NCBI GenBank assembly: GCA_964249735.1
Contig: CAXUDP010000067.1
Coordinates: 1 to 19,290 of the forward strand
From: Lichenicola sp964249735
GTDB lineage: Bacteria > Pseudomonadota > Alphaproteobacteria > Acetobacterales > Acetobacteraceae
Length of the DNA: 19,290 bases
Direction of reading: 5' to 3'
Positions 1 to 9,590 of this stretch are shown piece by piece. Below the pieces are notes generated by a model. It saw only the letters and a list, made by a program, of their open reading frames with translations, was not told the origin of the DNA and did not search any database. Both the position numbers and the translations under genes were made by a program. Numbering within the stretch: position 1 is the first letter of the stretch; each line of letters starts with the position of its first letter.

Positions 1-1072
1 CCTTGTCGGACTCGATCTCGACGAAGCTGACGTTTGCGGCCGCCCGGTTCAGCGCGCGCGCCACCGCCCGGCTTTGCGCGGTCGGGAACAGCCAGTCGGA
101 GGAGAACGACACCACGCAGAACCGCGTCGGCGTGCCCTTGAACGCCGCCGCCAGGTCGCCGTCGTGGTCAGCCGCCACGTCGAAGTAGTCCATCGCCCGG
201 GTGATGGTCAGGTAGGAGTTGGCGTCGAACCGGCGCACGAAGCTCGAGCCCTGGTGGCGCAGGTAGCTTTCCACCTCGAACATCTCGCCGAACAGGCCGA
301 TGCCGGCGCCGTTGCCGGTCGGCGCCGCCGGATCGGTCCTGACCCGCCTGCCGAACTTGCGCGTCAGTGCCTCCTCCGACAGGTAGGTGATGTGCGCCAT
401 CATGCGCGCCACCGCGAGGCCCCGCGCCGGTACCAGGCCGTCCTGCCAGTAGCGCCCGCCATGCCAGTCCGGATCGGCGAAGATCGCCTGCCGGCTGACC
501 TCGTTGAAGGCGATGTTCTGCGCCGAATGGAACGAGGCGGTGGCGATCGGCACCGCCGCGAACACCCGCTCGGGGAAGGTCGCGGCCCAGGACAGCACCT
601 GCATCCCGCCCATCGAGCCGCCCACCACCGCGAACAGCCGGTCGATCCCGAGGCGGCTCACCACCAGCGCCTGGGCGCGCACCATGTCGCGCACCGTGAC
701 CGGCGGGAACTCGGTGCCCCAGGGCTCGCCATCCTCCTCCCCACGCGCAGACCGCGGCCCGGTGGAGCCCATGCAGCCGCCCAGCACGTTGATGCACACC
801 ACGAAGAACCGGTCGGTGTCGATCGGCAGGCCCGGTCCCACCAGCCGGTCCCACCAGCCGGGCTTGCCGGTGACGGGATGGACCTCGGCCACGTACTGGT
901 CGCCGGTCAGGGCGTGGCAGACCAGGATCGCGTTGTCGGCGTGGTCGCTGAGCCGGCCATAGGTGCGGAACGCCATGGTCAGCGGCTTCAGCAGGATCCC
1001 GCATTCCAGCTCCAGCCCGTCATCGAAGCGGGCGTGCTGGTGCTCGGTCGCATGTTGCGGGTTCTGGTCCAT
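1..1072 (-). CDS. metX: Homoserine O-acetyltransferase MetX (C-terminus cut by window edge)
   Basis: The enzyme acetylates L-homoserine with acetyl-CoA, the first committed step of the transacetylation/sulfhydrylation route to methionine, in the cytoplasm. The minus-strand reading is an alpha/beta-hydrolase of the MetX family. It shows CHALTGDQY near residue 52, GGCMGSTGP near 98, the nucleophile elbow GGSMGGMQ with Ser153, and the late acid motif FSSDWLFPT about 30 residues before the window edge. The catalytic His lies beyond position 1, so the gene is partial here only because of the window. The start at 1072 places the family's opening motif (HARFDDGLELECG) at residues 13-25. An in-frame ATG at 1129 would add 19 residues; neither start has a strong ribosome binding site, though GAGGTGA lies about 20 nt before 1129. 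It is downstream of, and codirectional with, the ureohydrolase and hpnN. Family assignment is secure; the start is not. Confidence 0.93.
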   Translation of the reverse strand, partial: MDQNPQHATEHQHARFDDGLELECGILLKPLTMAFRTYGRLSDHADNAILVCHALTGDQYVAEVHPVTGKPGWWDRLVGPGLPIDTDRFFVVCINVLGGCMGSTGPRSARGEEDGEPWGTEFPPVTVRDMVRAQALVVSRLGIDRLFAVVGGSMGGMQVLSWAATFPERVFAAVPIATASFHSAQNIAFNEVSRQAIFADPDWHGGRYWQDGLVPARGLAVARMMAHITYLSEEALTRKFGRRVRTDPAAPTGNGAGIGLFGEMFEVESYLRHQGSSFVRRFDANSYLTITRAMDYFDVAADHDGDLAAAFKGTPTRFCVVSFSSDWLFPTAQSRAVARALNRAAANVSFVEIESDK

Positions 1073-1208
1073 GGTCCCGATCGGCTGCGCGCGCCTTGCG
1101 TCCACCGGGACCGAAGGCGGCGGCACCATGCCGCACGCCGGCGGCGCCGTCACCTCGTCACGCGGTCAGACCGGACCTGCATGCAACGGCCGGAGACGCG
1201 CCGCCGCC

Positions 1209-1964
1209 CTACCCGGCCGCGCCCACGACGATCCGCACCGCCTCGATGGCCGCGGCGGCGATCGCGCCGCCGCCCCCAGGCTCCGGATCGAACGAGGCGA
1301 CCGTCATCCCGACCGGCTGCGCGTGCCTGCGCAGCCGGTGCAGGCAGGCACGGAGCGCCTCGGCATCCAGCCCGCCGGGCGCCGCATAGTCGTTCGCCCG
1401 TCCCATTACGGTGTCGAGGCAGTCGACGTCGAGATGCACCAGCACACGTCCGGGCATCCCGGCCATGGCCCGCTCCAGCTCGTCCGCGACCTCCTCCGGC
1501 CGGCCGGCACCGCCATACACGGCGCGAATGGCGTGACGCTCCACCTTCTCGCGCTGGCCCGGCTCGAAGTCGCGTATGCCGCAATACAGCAGCCGGTCGA
1601 GCTCCAGCGGCCGGAACCCCGGCACGCTCCCTGCCAGCCGGTGCCAGCACTGGCCGGCAAGGATGGCGACGCCCATGCCGTCGAAGTAGCCGCCGGTCGC
1701 CTCGTCGGGGGTGTCGAAGTCCGGATGCGCGTCGAACCACGCCACGCCGAGGCCGGGATCGCCGAGCCCGGCATGGGTGCCGACGCTGGCGTTGCAGTTG
1801 CCGGCGAGCACCAGCGGGAACCGGCCGGCGCGCGCCGCATCGGCCACCGCGACCGCCACCTGCCGCATCACCTCGAAGCTGCGCCCGATCTCGCCTTCGG
1901 CCTGGTCGACCGCGCCGATCCCGACCAGCCTCGCCTCGGCGCCGTCCTCGTGCAGCGCGTCCAT
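1209..1964 (-). CDS. Arginase/agmatinase (ureohydrolase) family protein, main frame after a probable N-terminal frameshift
   Basis: This 251-residue frame has the ureohydrolase fold motifs. They are GNCNAS at 55-60 where the first metal-binding loop (usually GGDHS) belongs, WFDAHPDFD at 76-84 (Asp78, His80, Asp82), HLDVDCLD at 177-184 (Asp179, Asp181) and SFDPEPGGGG with Glu228. Family members hydrolyse guanidino or formimino groups with two Mn ions. The first His ligand is absent here, so the substrate and even the activity are uncertain. Translation from ATG 1964 omits the first beta strand of the family, which is encoded just upstream in another frame (see the 1964-2050 entry). ATG 1964 overlaps the TGA ending that frame, so re-initiation is an alternative to a mutation. 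It lies between hpnN and metX on the same strand. Family confidence is high; intactness is low. Confidence 0.8.
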   Translation of the reverse strand: MDALHEDGAEARLVGIGAVDQAEGEIGRSFEVMRQVAVAVADAARAGRFPLVLAGNCNASVGTHAGLGDPGLGVAWFDAHPDFDTPDEATGGYFDGMGVAILAGQCWHRLAGSVPGFRPLELDRLLYCGIRDFEPGQREKVERHAIRAVYGGAGRPEEVADELERAMAGMPGRVLVHLDVDCLDTVMGRANDYAAPGGLDAEALRACLHRLRRHAQPVGMTVASFDPEPGGGGAIAAAAIEAVRIVVGAAG

Positions 1965-2050
1965 CAGGCCGGCCTCGAGCAGGCGGCCCGGCCCCCTGCG
2001 ACGCGCTCGCCCCGGATCCCGGCATGGAACGGCGCGACGACGACATCCAC
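1964..2050 (-). pseudogene. Out-of-frame N-terminal segment of the ureohydrolase
   Basis: Starting at GTG 2050, 21 bp after the hpnN stop, this frame reads VDVVVAPFHAGIRGERVAGG, which looks like the first beta strand and Gly-rich loop of arginase-family proteins. It then ends at a TGA (1966-1964). Adding one C to the CCCCC run at 1992-1996 would join it to GPGRLLEAGLMDAL in the main frame and rebuild a normal N-terminus. This could be a true frameshift mutation, a sequencing or assembly indel in a homopolymer, or less likely programmed slippage. No clear ribosome binding site is visible before the GTG. Confidence 0.6.
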
Positions 2051-2070
2051 GCCGCGGGGACCGGCCAGGC

Positions 2071-4674
2071 TCAGAACTCGGCTTCCGGTTCGGCGCCGCC
2101 GCTCGTCTTCCGCGGCGGCCCCATCAACGCCGGCTGGAACAGCACCGCGGCCGCCAGCGTGCAGAGCAGCGCCAGCGCCATCAGCTTGCCCATGCTGGAC
2201 AGGCCGGGCTGGTTGGACAGCCAGAGCGAGCCGAACGCCGTCGCCGTGGTCAGGGACGAGAACACGATCGCCCGGGTCAGCGCCGTTTCCAGCAGGTCGG
2301 TGGCGCCGGCGCGCCAGGCCGTGATGTAATAGATCTTGAACGCCACCCCCACGCCCAGCAGCAGCGGCAGGGCGATGATGTTGGCGAAGTTGAGCGGCTG
2401 GCCGATCAGCGACACCAGCTCCAGCGTCACCAGCCCCGCCACCAGCAGCGGCAGCAGGGTCAGCAGCACGTCGCCCAGCCGTCGCAGCGTCACCCACAGG
2501 ATCACCGCGATCGACAGCACCGCGACCCCGCCCGCCTCGAGGAAGGCGTGGGTCACCGTGCGCTCGGAGCCGACCAGCGCCACCGGCGCGCCGGTGGCCT
2601 CCGGCGCCAGCGCCAGCACGGCGCGGGCGAACCGCGCCATGGTCCGGGTGTCGTTGGCATCGCCGCGCGGCACCACCTCCACCCGCGCCTGCCCGTCCGG
2701 CGCCAGCCAGTCGCGACGCAGCCCGGCCGGCACGTCGGACACGGTGGCGCGCTCCGGGTGCAGCATGTCGCGCAACAGGGCGAGGTCGACCCGGAGCGGC
2801 ATCACCAGCGCCGTCGCGGCACGGCGGCGGGTTCCGCCATCCGCCTCCGCCAGCCGCACCAGCAGGGGCCGCAGCCGCCGGGCCGCGGCACCGGCGGCGC
2901 CCCCGTCGCGCTCGATCGGCCCCAGTCCCGTCGCCGCCTGCCGGATCGCTGCCACCTCCTCCACGTCGGTCGGCGCCGGCTTGACCTCCGCCGGCGACAG
3001 CGCCGGCGCCAGCGGCACCGCGGCGCGCTCCACCAGCGGCAGCTTGGCCGCCTGGTCGGCCGGCACCAGCACGTCGACGGTGCGCACCTCCGATACCTCG
3101 GGCAGGCGGCGCAACCGCACGGCCAGCGAACGCGCCGCCTCCAGCGACGGCGACGGCACGTTGATCGCCTGGATGTTGGCCAGCGGGTCGCGCGCCAGCT
3201 GGTGGTAGGCGCGCACCGCCGGCGCGTTCGGCGGCTGCATGTGGGTGGCGTCGAAATCGAGCCTCAGCCGCAGCAGCAGCGGCGAAGCCAGCAGCACCAC
3301 GCCGATCGTGCCCGCCACCACCCCGACCCGGTGCCGCGCCAGAAAACGGTCCACCGGCGCCAGCGCCGTGAAGCCGAGCCGGTGCGGCTCGCCCGGCGGC
3401 TTCAGCACCGTCAGCAGCGCCGGCAGCAGGGTCAGCGTCGCGGTGAACGCGGCCAGCATGCCGACGCCTGCGATCTGACCCAGCTCGGCCATGCCGCGAT
3501 ACGCGGTCGGCAGGAACGAGAAGAACCCGGCCGCGGTGCCGGCGGTCGCCAGCAGCAGCGGCACCCCGGCCTTGGCGGCGGCACCCTCCAGCGCCTGGTG
3601 CACCTCGTCGTGCTGGTGCCGCTCCGACCGGTAGCGCACGCTGAACTGGATGCCGAAATCCGCCCCCAGCCCCACGAACAGCACCGCGAAGGCGACCGAG
3701 ATCAGGTTGAAGCTGCCGACCATCAGCAGCCCCAGCGCCGCCGTCACCGCGAAGCCGGCGCCGAGGCTGAGCGCCACCGCCAGGATGATCCGCCCGGAGC
3801 GCAGCGCCAGCCACAGGATCACCAGCACCGCCAGCGCCGTGCCGAGCAGGGTCCACTTGCTTTCCCGCTGCAGGGTGGAGAACTGCTGGTCGTTGATCGG
3901 CGCGGTGCCGGTCAGCCGCAGGATGGCGCCGAACCGGCCGGCGATGTCGGTGCGCGCCGCCGTCTGCTCGATCGCCTCGGTCGCCGCGTGCCCCGGCTGC
4001 AGAGAATGGGTGTCCAGCACCGGGTCGATCTGGATGAAGCCGCGCCGGCTGTCGGCAGGCTCCGGCCCGCCCATCAGGGTGCGCCAGGAGAAGCTCGCGA
4101 ACCGCCCGGCGAACAGGTCGTCCAGCGTGTCGGACAGCGCCTGCATCGGCTTGGTCAGCCCGTCCGGCTTCGCCTGCCCGCCCGCCACCGCCCGCTCGCC
4201 GAAGATCAGCGCGCCCGTAGCACCGCGCAGGGTGGGATCGGCGGCCAGCTCCGCGAACAACGGCTGCGCGCCGCCGAGCTGACGCGCGGTCTGCGCCACC
4301 TGGGCCGGGCTGCGGAACAGCAGCGCCTCGTGGCGCAGGAACAGGTCGTCCTGCGCCCGGTGCACCGAGTGGAACCGGTCGTGCTCCGTCGACAGCGCCG
4401 CCGCCAGGGTTTCGGTGGCGAGATCGGTTAGTTCCGCAGTGGGCGCCTCCACCACCGCCAGGATCGCGCGAGGCGGAAACGCGCGCTCGTAGGCGATCTG
4501 CGTGCGCCGCCAGGGCAGGCTGTCCGGCATGATCCGCATGGTGTCGGTGTTCACCGTCCAGTGCACGGCCGCATAGCTGCCTGCCGTCAGCGTGACCAGC
4601 AGCCCCAGCACGATCACGACCCAGGGCCGCCGGATCGAGGCCCCCACCACGCGCGTGATCGTCGACTTGAGCAT
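2071..4674 (-). CDS. hpnN: HpnN-type hopanoid-associated RND transporter
   Basis: This 867-residue inner-membrane protein of the RND superfamily matches the HpnN branch (hopanoid biosynthesis-associated), known in Rhodopseudomonas palustris for moving hopanoids to the outer membrane. It has one membrane helix near residues 19-38 and a large periplasmic loop to about 270. A first block of helices starts near 273 and includes FVGLGADFGIQFSVRYRSE near 333-352, typical of the family. A second periplasmic domain follows, then a C-terminal helix block with PLNFANIIALPLLLGVGVAF. The start at ATG 4674 (MLKSTITRVV) is preferred over the upstream ATG at 4875: AGGAG lies at 4686-4690, family members begin here, and the extra 67 residues look non-coding. 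No other hopanoid gene is in the window. It is divergent from the lipoprotein gene and upstream of the ureohydrolase. Confidence 0.9.
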   Translation of the reverse strand: MLKSTITRVVGASIRRPWVVIVLGLLVTLTAGSYAAVHWTVNTDTMRIMPDSLPWRRTQIAYERAFPPRAILAVVEAPTAELTDLATETLAAALSTEHDRFHSVHRAQDDLFLRHEALLFRSPAQVAQTARQLGGAQPLFAELAADPTLRGATGALIFGERAVAGGQAKPDGLTKPMQALSDTLDDLFAGRFASFSWRTLMGGPEPADSRRGFIQIDPVLDTHSLQPGHAATEAIEQTAARTDIAGRFGAILRLTGTAPINDQQFSTLQRESKWTLLGTALAVLVILWLALRSGRIILAVALSLGAGFAVTAALGLLMVGSFNLISVAFAVLFVGLGADFGIQFSVRYRSERHQHDEVHQALEGAAAKAGVPLLLATAGTAAGFFSFLPTAYRGMAELGQIAGVGMLAAFTATLTLLPALLTVLKPPGEPHRLGFTALAPVDRFLARHRVGVVAGTIGVVLLASPLLLRLRLDFDATHMQPPNAPAVRAYHQLARDPLANIQAINVPSPSLEAARSLAVRLRRLPEVSEVRTVDVLVPADQAAKLPLVERAAVPLAPALSPAEVKPAPTDVEEVAAIRQAATGLGPIERDGGAAGAAARRLRPLLVRLAEADGGTRRRAATALVMPLRVDLALLRDMLHPERATVSDVPAGLRRDWLAPDGQARVEVVPRGDANDTRTMARFARAVLALAPEATGAPVALVGSERTVTHAFLEAGGVAVLSIAVILWVTLRRLGDVLLTLLPLLVAGLVTLELVSLIGQPLNFANIIALPLLLGVGVAFKIYYITAWRAGATDLLETALTRAIVFSSLTTATAFGSLWLSNQPGLSSMGKLMALALLCTLAAAVLFQPALMGPPRKTSGGAEPEAEF

Positions 4675-4904
4675 GTGTGGTCCGACTCCTGGCCGAAGGT
4701 TTCCGTACCGCAAGCCGTCCGGCCGCCCGTGCCGCGGGCTTGCGCAACCGGCAGCTGGTCTACAGGGTGTTGGTCCGCCACACCATTGGAACGGCTGGCC
4801 GACGCGACGACGGCAGCACCCGAACACCGGAGGACAAGGTCCTTGCAGTCCGGGAACGAGTCGCCGATCGGCCAAGCCTGCAACCGCAACAGGCGGCCCG
4901 CGCC

Positions 4905-6050
4905 ATGTCCGTCTCGATGAGCCGGGTCGCGACGGCGGATCGTGTCCGGCACGCAGGCGCCTGGCCGGGCCGCCTTTGGCGTGCGGCGCCGGCCCTTCTG
5001 TGCTGCGCCCTCCTGTGCGGCTGCTTCAACCTCGGGCCGACCCAGCTCGACGCCGACCAGACCGGCTACTCGCGGGCGCTGACGACCGCGGAGAAGCGGC
5101 AAACCCTGCTGAACGTGGTGCGACTGCGCTACGCCGACACGCCGACCTTCCTCGACGCCACCCAGGTGATCTCCGGCTACCAGCTGCAGCGCAGCGTCAC
5201 CGGCGGGTTCGAGCTGTTCCCGTCCGCAAGCCCGAGCACCTACCTGAACGGCGGCGGCACCCTGCAGCTGCAGGAAAGCCCGACCTTCACCTTCCAGCCG
5301 GTGACGGGCGACCAGTTCGCGCAAAGCTTCCTGCGCCCGCTGCCGCCGGGCAACCTGCTGCCGCTGGCCCTGGGCGGCCTGCCGGTCGACGTGCTGTTCC
5401 GCCTCGGCGTGCAGTCGATCAACGGCATGTCCAACGCCACCAGCCTGGCCGGACGGCACGACGCCGGATCGCCGCAGTTCTTCGACCTGCTCCACGACCT
5501 CCGCGTGCTGCAGATCGCAGGCCTGCTCAACATCCAGTTCGAGCACAGCGCGAAGGCCACCGACGAGAAGGACAAGGGATCCGGCCGCATCTTCCTGTCG
5601 TTCGCACCGAGCCACGACCCGGACCTCGTCCCGGTCGTGCGCGACGCCAAGCGCCTGCTCGACCTGCCACGGCAGACGACGAAGGCAGAGGTGGTCTACG
5701 GCCGCACCCCGAACCGGCCCGGGCAGGTCGCGATCCTGACCCGCTCGATGCTGGGCGTGCTGGGCCAGCTCGCGTTCCAGGTCGAGGTGCCGGCGGCAGA
5801 CATCGCGCGCGGCCGGACGATGCGGACGGTGGGCGAGATCGGCCGCGAGCACAAGCCGGCGGTGGTCATCCATTCCGGCCGCTCCGCCCCCGCGGACGCC
5901 TTCACCGACATCGAGTACGACCATGAATGGTTCTGGATCGCCGACGACGACTTCGACAGCAAGCTCGCCTTCACCATGCTGCAGATCCTTCTGGCGCTGG
6001 CGAAGACGAGCAGCACCCCCGGCACCCTGATCACGATCCCGGCCGGATAG
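4905..6050 (+). CDS. Uncharacterised outer-membrane-type lipoprotein
   Basis: The 381-residue protein begins with basic residues, then a hydrophobic stretch (about 26-37) and the lipobox LCGC with Cys40, so lipidation and envelope anchoring are expected. The mature part contains LLNVVRLRYADTPTFLDATQ near 68-87, a motif I recall from conserved but unnamed proteobacterial lipoproteins. No enzymatic motif is visible. The start at 4905 is chosen because it places the signal peptide at the N-terminus and has AGGCGG at 4891-4896. ATG 4917 is also possible, while the upstream ATG at 4677 would bury the signal. It is divergent from hpnN, with about 230 bp between the two starts. A role in envelope lipid handling with HpnN is only a context-based guess. 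Lipoprotein status is fairly sure; function is unknown. Confidence 0.8.
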   Translation: MSVSMSRVATADRVRHAGAWPGRLWRAAPALLCCALLCGCFNLGPTQLDADQTGYSRALTTAEKRQTLLNVVRLRYADTPTFLDATQVISGYQLQRSVTGGFELFPSASPSTYLNGGGTLQLQESPTFTFQPVTGDQFAQSFLRPLPPGNLLPLALGGLPVDVLFRLGVQSINGMSNATSLAGRHDAGSPQFFDLLHDLRVLQIAGLLNIQFEHSAKATDEKDKGSGRIFLSFAPSHDPDLVPVVRDAKRLLDLPRQTTKAEVVYGRTPNRPGQVAILTRSMLGVLGQLAFQVEVPAADIARGRTMRTVGEIGREHKPAVVIHSGRSAPADAFTDIEYDHEWFWIADDDFDSKLAFTMLQILLALAKTSSTPGTLITIPAG

Positions 6051-6144
6051 CTCCGCCGCCCGCCTCGCCCGGCTGGCGCGGACGTGCTTCAACCCAGGAG
6101 CCGACGCGTGTCGCAGCGCGCGAGACCGGCGTGGAGGTTCCTTC

Positions 6145-6827
6145 ATGGCACGCGACGCGGCGACAACCGTTCTCATCGTCGGCGCAGGCAGCGGGCTGAG
6201 CGCCTCGCTCGCCCGCAGGCTGCATGCGGCCGGGTCCAGGGTGGCCCTGGCCGCACGGGATGCTGCCAAGCTGTCCGGCCTGGTCGCCGAGACCGGCGCG
6301 ACCGCCTTCGCCTGCGACGCCGCCGAGCCGGAGCAGGTGGCGGCGCTGTTCGAGGCCGTGTCCGCCCGCCTCGGCGTCCCCGACGTGGTGGTCTACAACC
6401 CGAGCGCCCGCGCCCGCGGCCCGATCGCCACCCTCGATCCGGCCGAGGTGGCGCGCGGGCTCGCGGTCACCGCGTTCGGCGGCTTCCTGGTCGGCCAGCA
6501 GGCGGCGCGGGCGATGCTGCCGCGCGGCTCCGGCACCATCGTGTTCACCGGCGCGTCGGCCAGCATCAAGGGGTTCGCCGGCTCCGCCTCGTTCGCCATG
6601 GGCAAGTTCGCCCTGCGCGGCCTGGCGCAGAGCATGGCGCGCGAGCTGGGCCCGCAGGGCATCCACGTCGCGCACGTGCTGGTCGACGGCGGCATACGCA
6701 GCCCTGCCAACCCCGACCCGCCCGACGAGCCGGACAGCCGTCTCGACCCCGATGCCATCGCCGACGCCTACCTCCACCTGATCGGCCAGCCGCGCAGCGC
6801 CTGGAGCCACGAGATCGACCTGCGGCC

Positions 6828-6846
<19 letters not shown>
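6145..6846 (+). CDS. SDR-family protein with Phe at the catalytic Tyr position
   Basis: The 233-residue protein has a Rossmann fold of the short-chain dehydrogenase/reductase type. The nucleotide-binding loop VGAGSGLS is at 12-19, the NNAG position reads YNPS at 84-87, and the Ser-region is FTGASAS at 134-140. The catalytic YxxxK is replaced by FAMGK (Phe150, Lys154), followed by FALRGLAQSMARELG. I recall this FxxxKFALR pattern from a distinct SDR subgroup, so it is probably a family trait rather than a local mutation. Ordinary hydride transfer would be impaired, and the substrate is unknown. The start is supported by GGAGG eight bases before ATG 6145. The 3' end overlaps the ABC transporter gene by 19 nt, which suggests co-expression. 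Confidence 0.85.
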
Positions 6847-8642
<1,796 letters not shown>

Positions 8643-8664
8643 CCCGCGGCAGGAGCACCTCCCC

Positions 8665-9558
8665 ATGACGAGCTGGCAGGCGCATCTCACCGTGCTCGGC
8701 CTCAAGCTGTTCGTGAAGCGCCGCAACAGGAACACCGACATGGACGCGCTGCAGGCGCGCGCCATGTTCGATCGCGTGCCGCCGGTGACGGTCCCCGGCA
8801 CCGTGGTGACGCCGGGCACCTCCGGCGGCATCGCCGGCGAGTGGGTCCGGCCGGCCGACGGCATCTCGGCGGGCACCGTGTTCTACCTGCATGGCGGCGG
8901 CTACATCGCCTGCTCGCCGCGCACGCATCGCCGGATCACCGGCAGCTTCGCCGGAAGCGGCCTGTCGGTGTTCGCGCCCGAGTATCGCCTCGCCCCGGAG
9001 CACCCGTTCCCGGCCGCGGTGGACGACGCGGTCGACGCCTATCTCGGCCTGCTGGCGGACGGCGTTCCGGCGCGCGGCCTCGTCGTCGGCGGCGACTCCG
9101 CCGGCGGCGGCCTTGCGCTGGCCCTGCTGCTGTCCCTGCGCGACGCCGGCCATCCCTTGCCCGCCGGCGCCGTGCTGTTCTCGCCCTGGACCGACATGAC
9201 CGGCACCAGCGCCACCCTGCGCAGCAATGCCCGCCGCGACGCCCTGTTCCCCGGCGAAGGCATGGAGCGCCTCAGCGCGCCCTACCTCGTCACCACCGAC
9301 CCCGCCAACCCGCTCGTCTCACCGCTGTTCGGCGACCTGCGCGGCCTGCCGCCGCTGCTGCTGCATGTCGGCAGCCACGAGGTGCTGCTGGACGACAGCC
9401 GCCGCCTGGCCGAGCGCGCCCGTGCCGCCGGAACCGCCGTCACCCTGCGCACCTGGCCGGTGGTGCCGCATGTCTGGCAGATGTTCCGCATGCCGGAAGC
9501 CGCGGTCTCGCTGGACGCGGCCGCCGCCTTCGCGCGCGACCGGCTCCGCGCCGGATAG
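8665..9558 (+). CDS. Alpha/beta hydrolase, hormone-sensitive lipase (HSL) type
   Basis: The 297-residue protein is a cytoplasmic esterase/lipase-like enzyme. It carries the oxyanion-hole motif HGGGY (76-80), the nucleophile motif GDSAGG with Ser145, SHEVLLDDS around 237-245 supplying the acid (probably Glu239, aligned with the DxLxDE motif of the family), and PHVWQMF with His269. It starts 22 bp after the ABC transporter stop with AGGAG upstream and is likely in the same transcript as the SDR and ABC genes. The natural ester substrate is unknown. No signal peptide is seen. The common SDEVLLDD motif is SHEVLLDD here, so the residue before the presumed acid differs from the usual Asp. Confidence 0.9.
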   Translation: MTSWQAHLTVLGLKLFVKRRNRNTDMDALQARAMFDRVPPVTVPGTVVTPGTSGGIAGEWVRPADGISAGTVFYLHGGGYIACSPRTHRRITGSFAGSGLSVFAPEYRLAPEHPFPAAVDDAVDAYLGLLADGVPARGLVVGGDSAGGGLALALLLSLRDAGHPLPAGAVLFSPWTDMTGTSATLRSNARRDALFPGEGMERLSAPYLVTTDPANPLVSPLFGDLRGLPPLLLHVGSHEVLLDDSRRLAERARAAGTAVTLRTWPVVPHVWQMFRMPEAAVSLDAAAAFARDRLRAG

Positions 9559-9590
9559 CGCCGGCGCCCGCCCGCCCCCATCTGCGCTGT

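Noticed and set aside
1711..4431. Long plus-strand open frame opposite hpnN
   Set aside because: Gln/Arg/His-rich low-complexity shadow of the hpnN frame, with no recognisable motif.
4675..4875. 67-residue N-terminal extension of HpnN
   Set aside because: No family similarity, Cys/Pro/Gly-rich, and a good ribosome binding site precedes ATG 4674.
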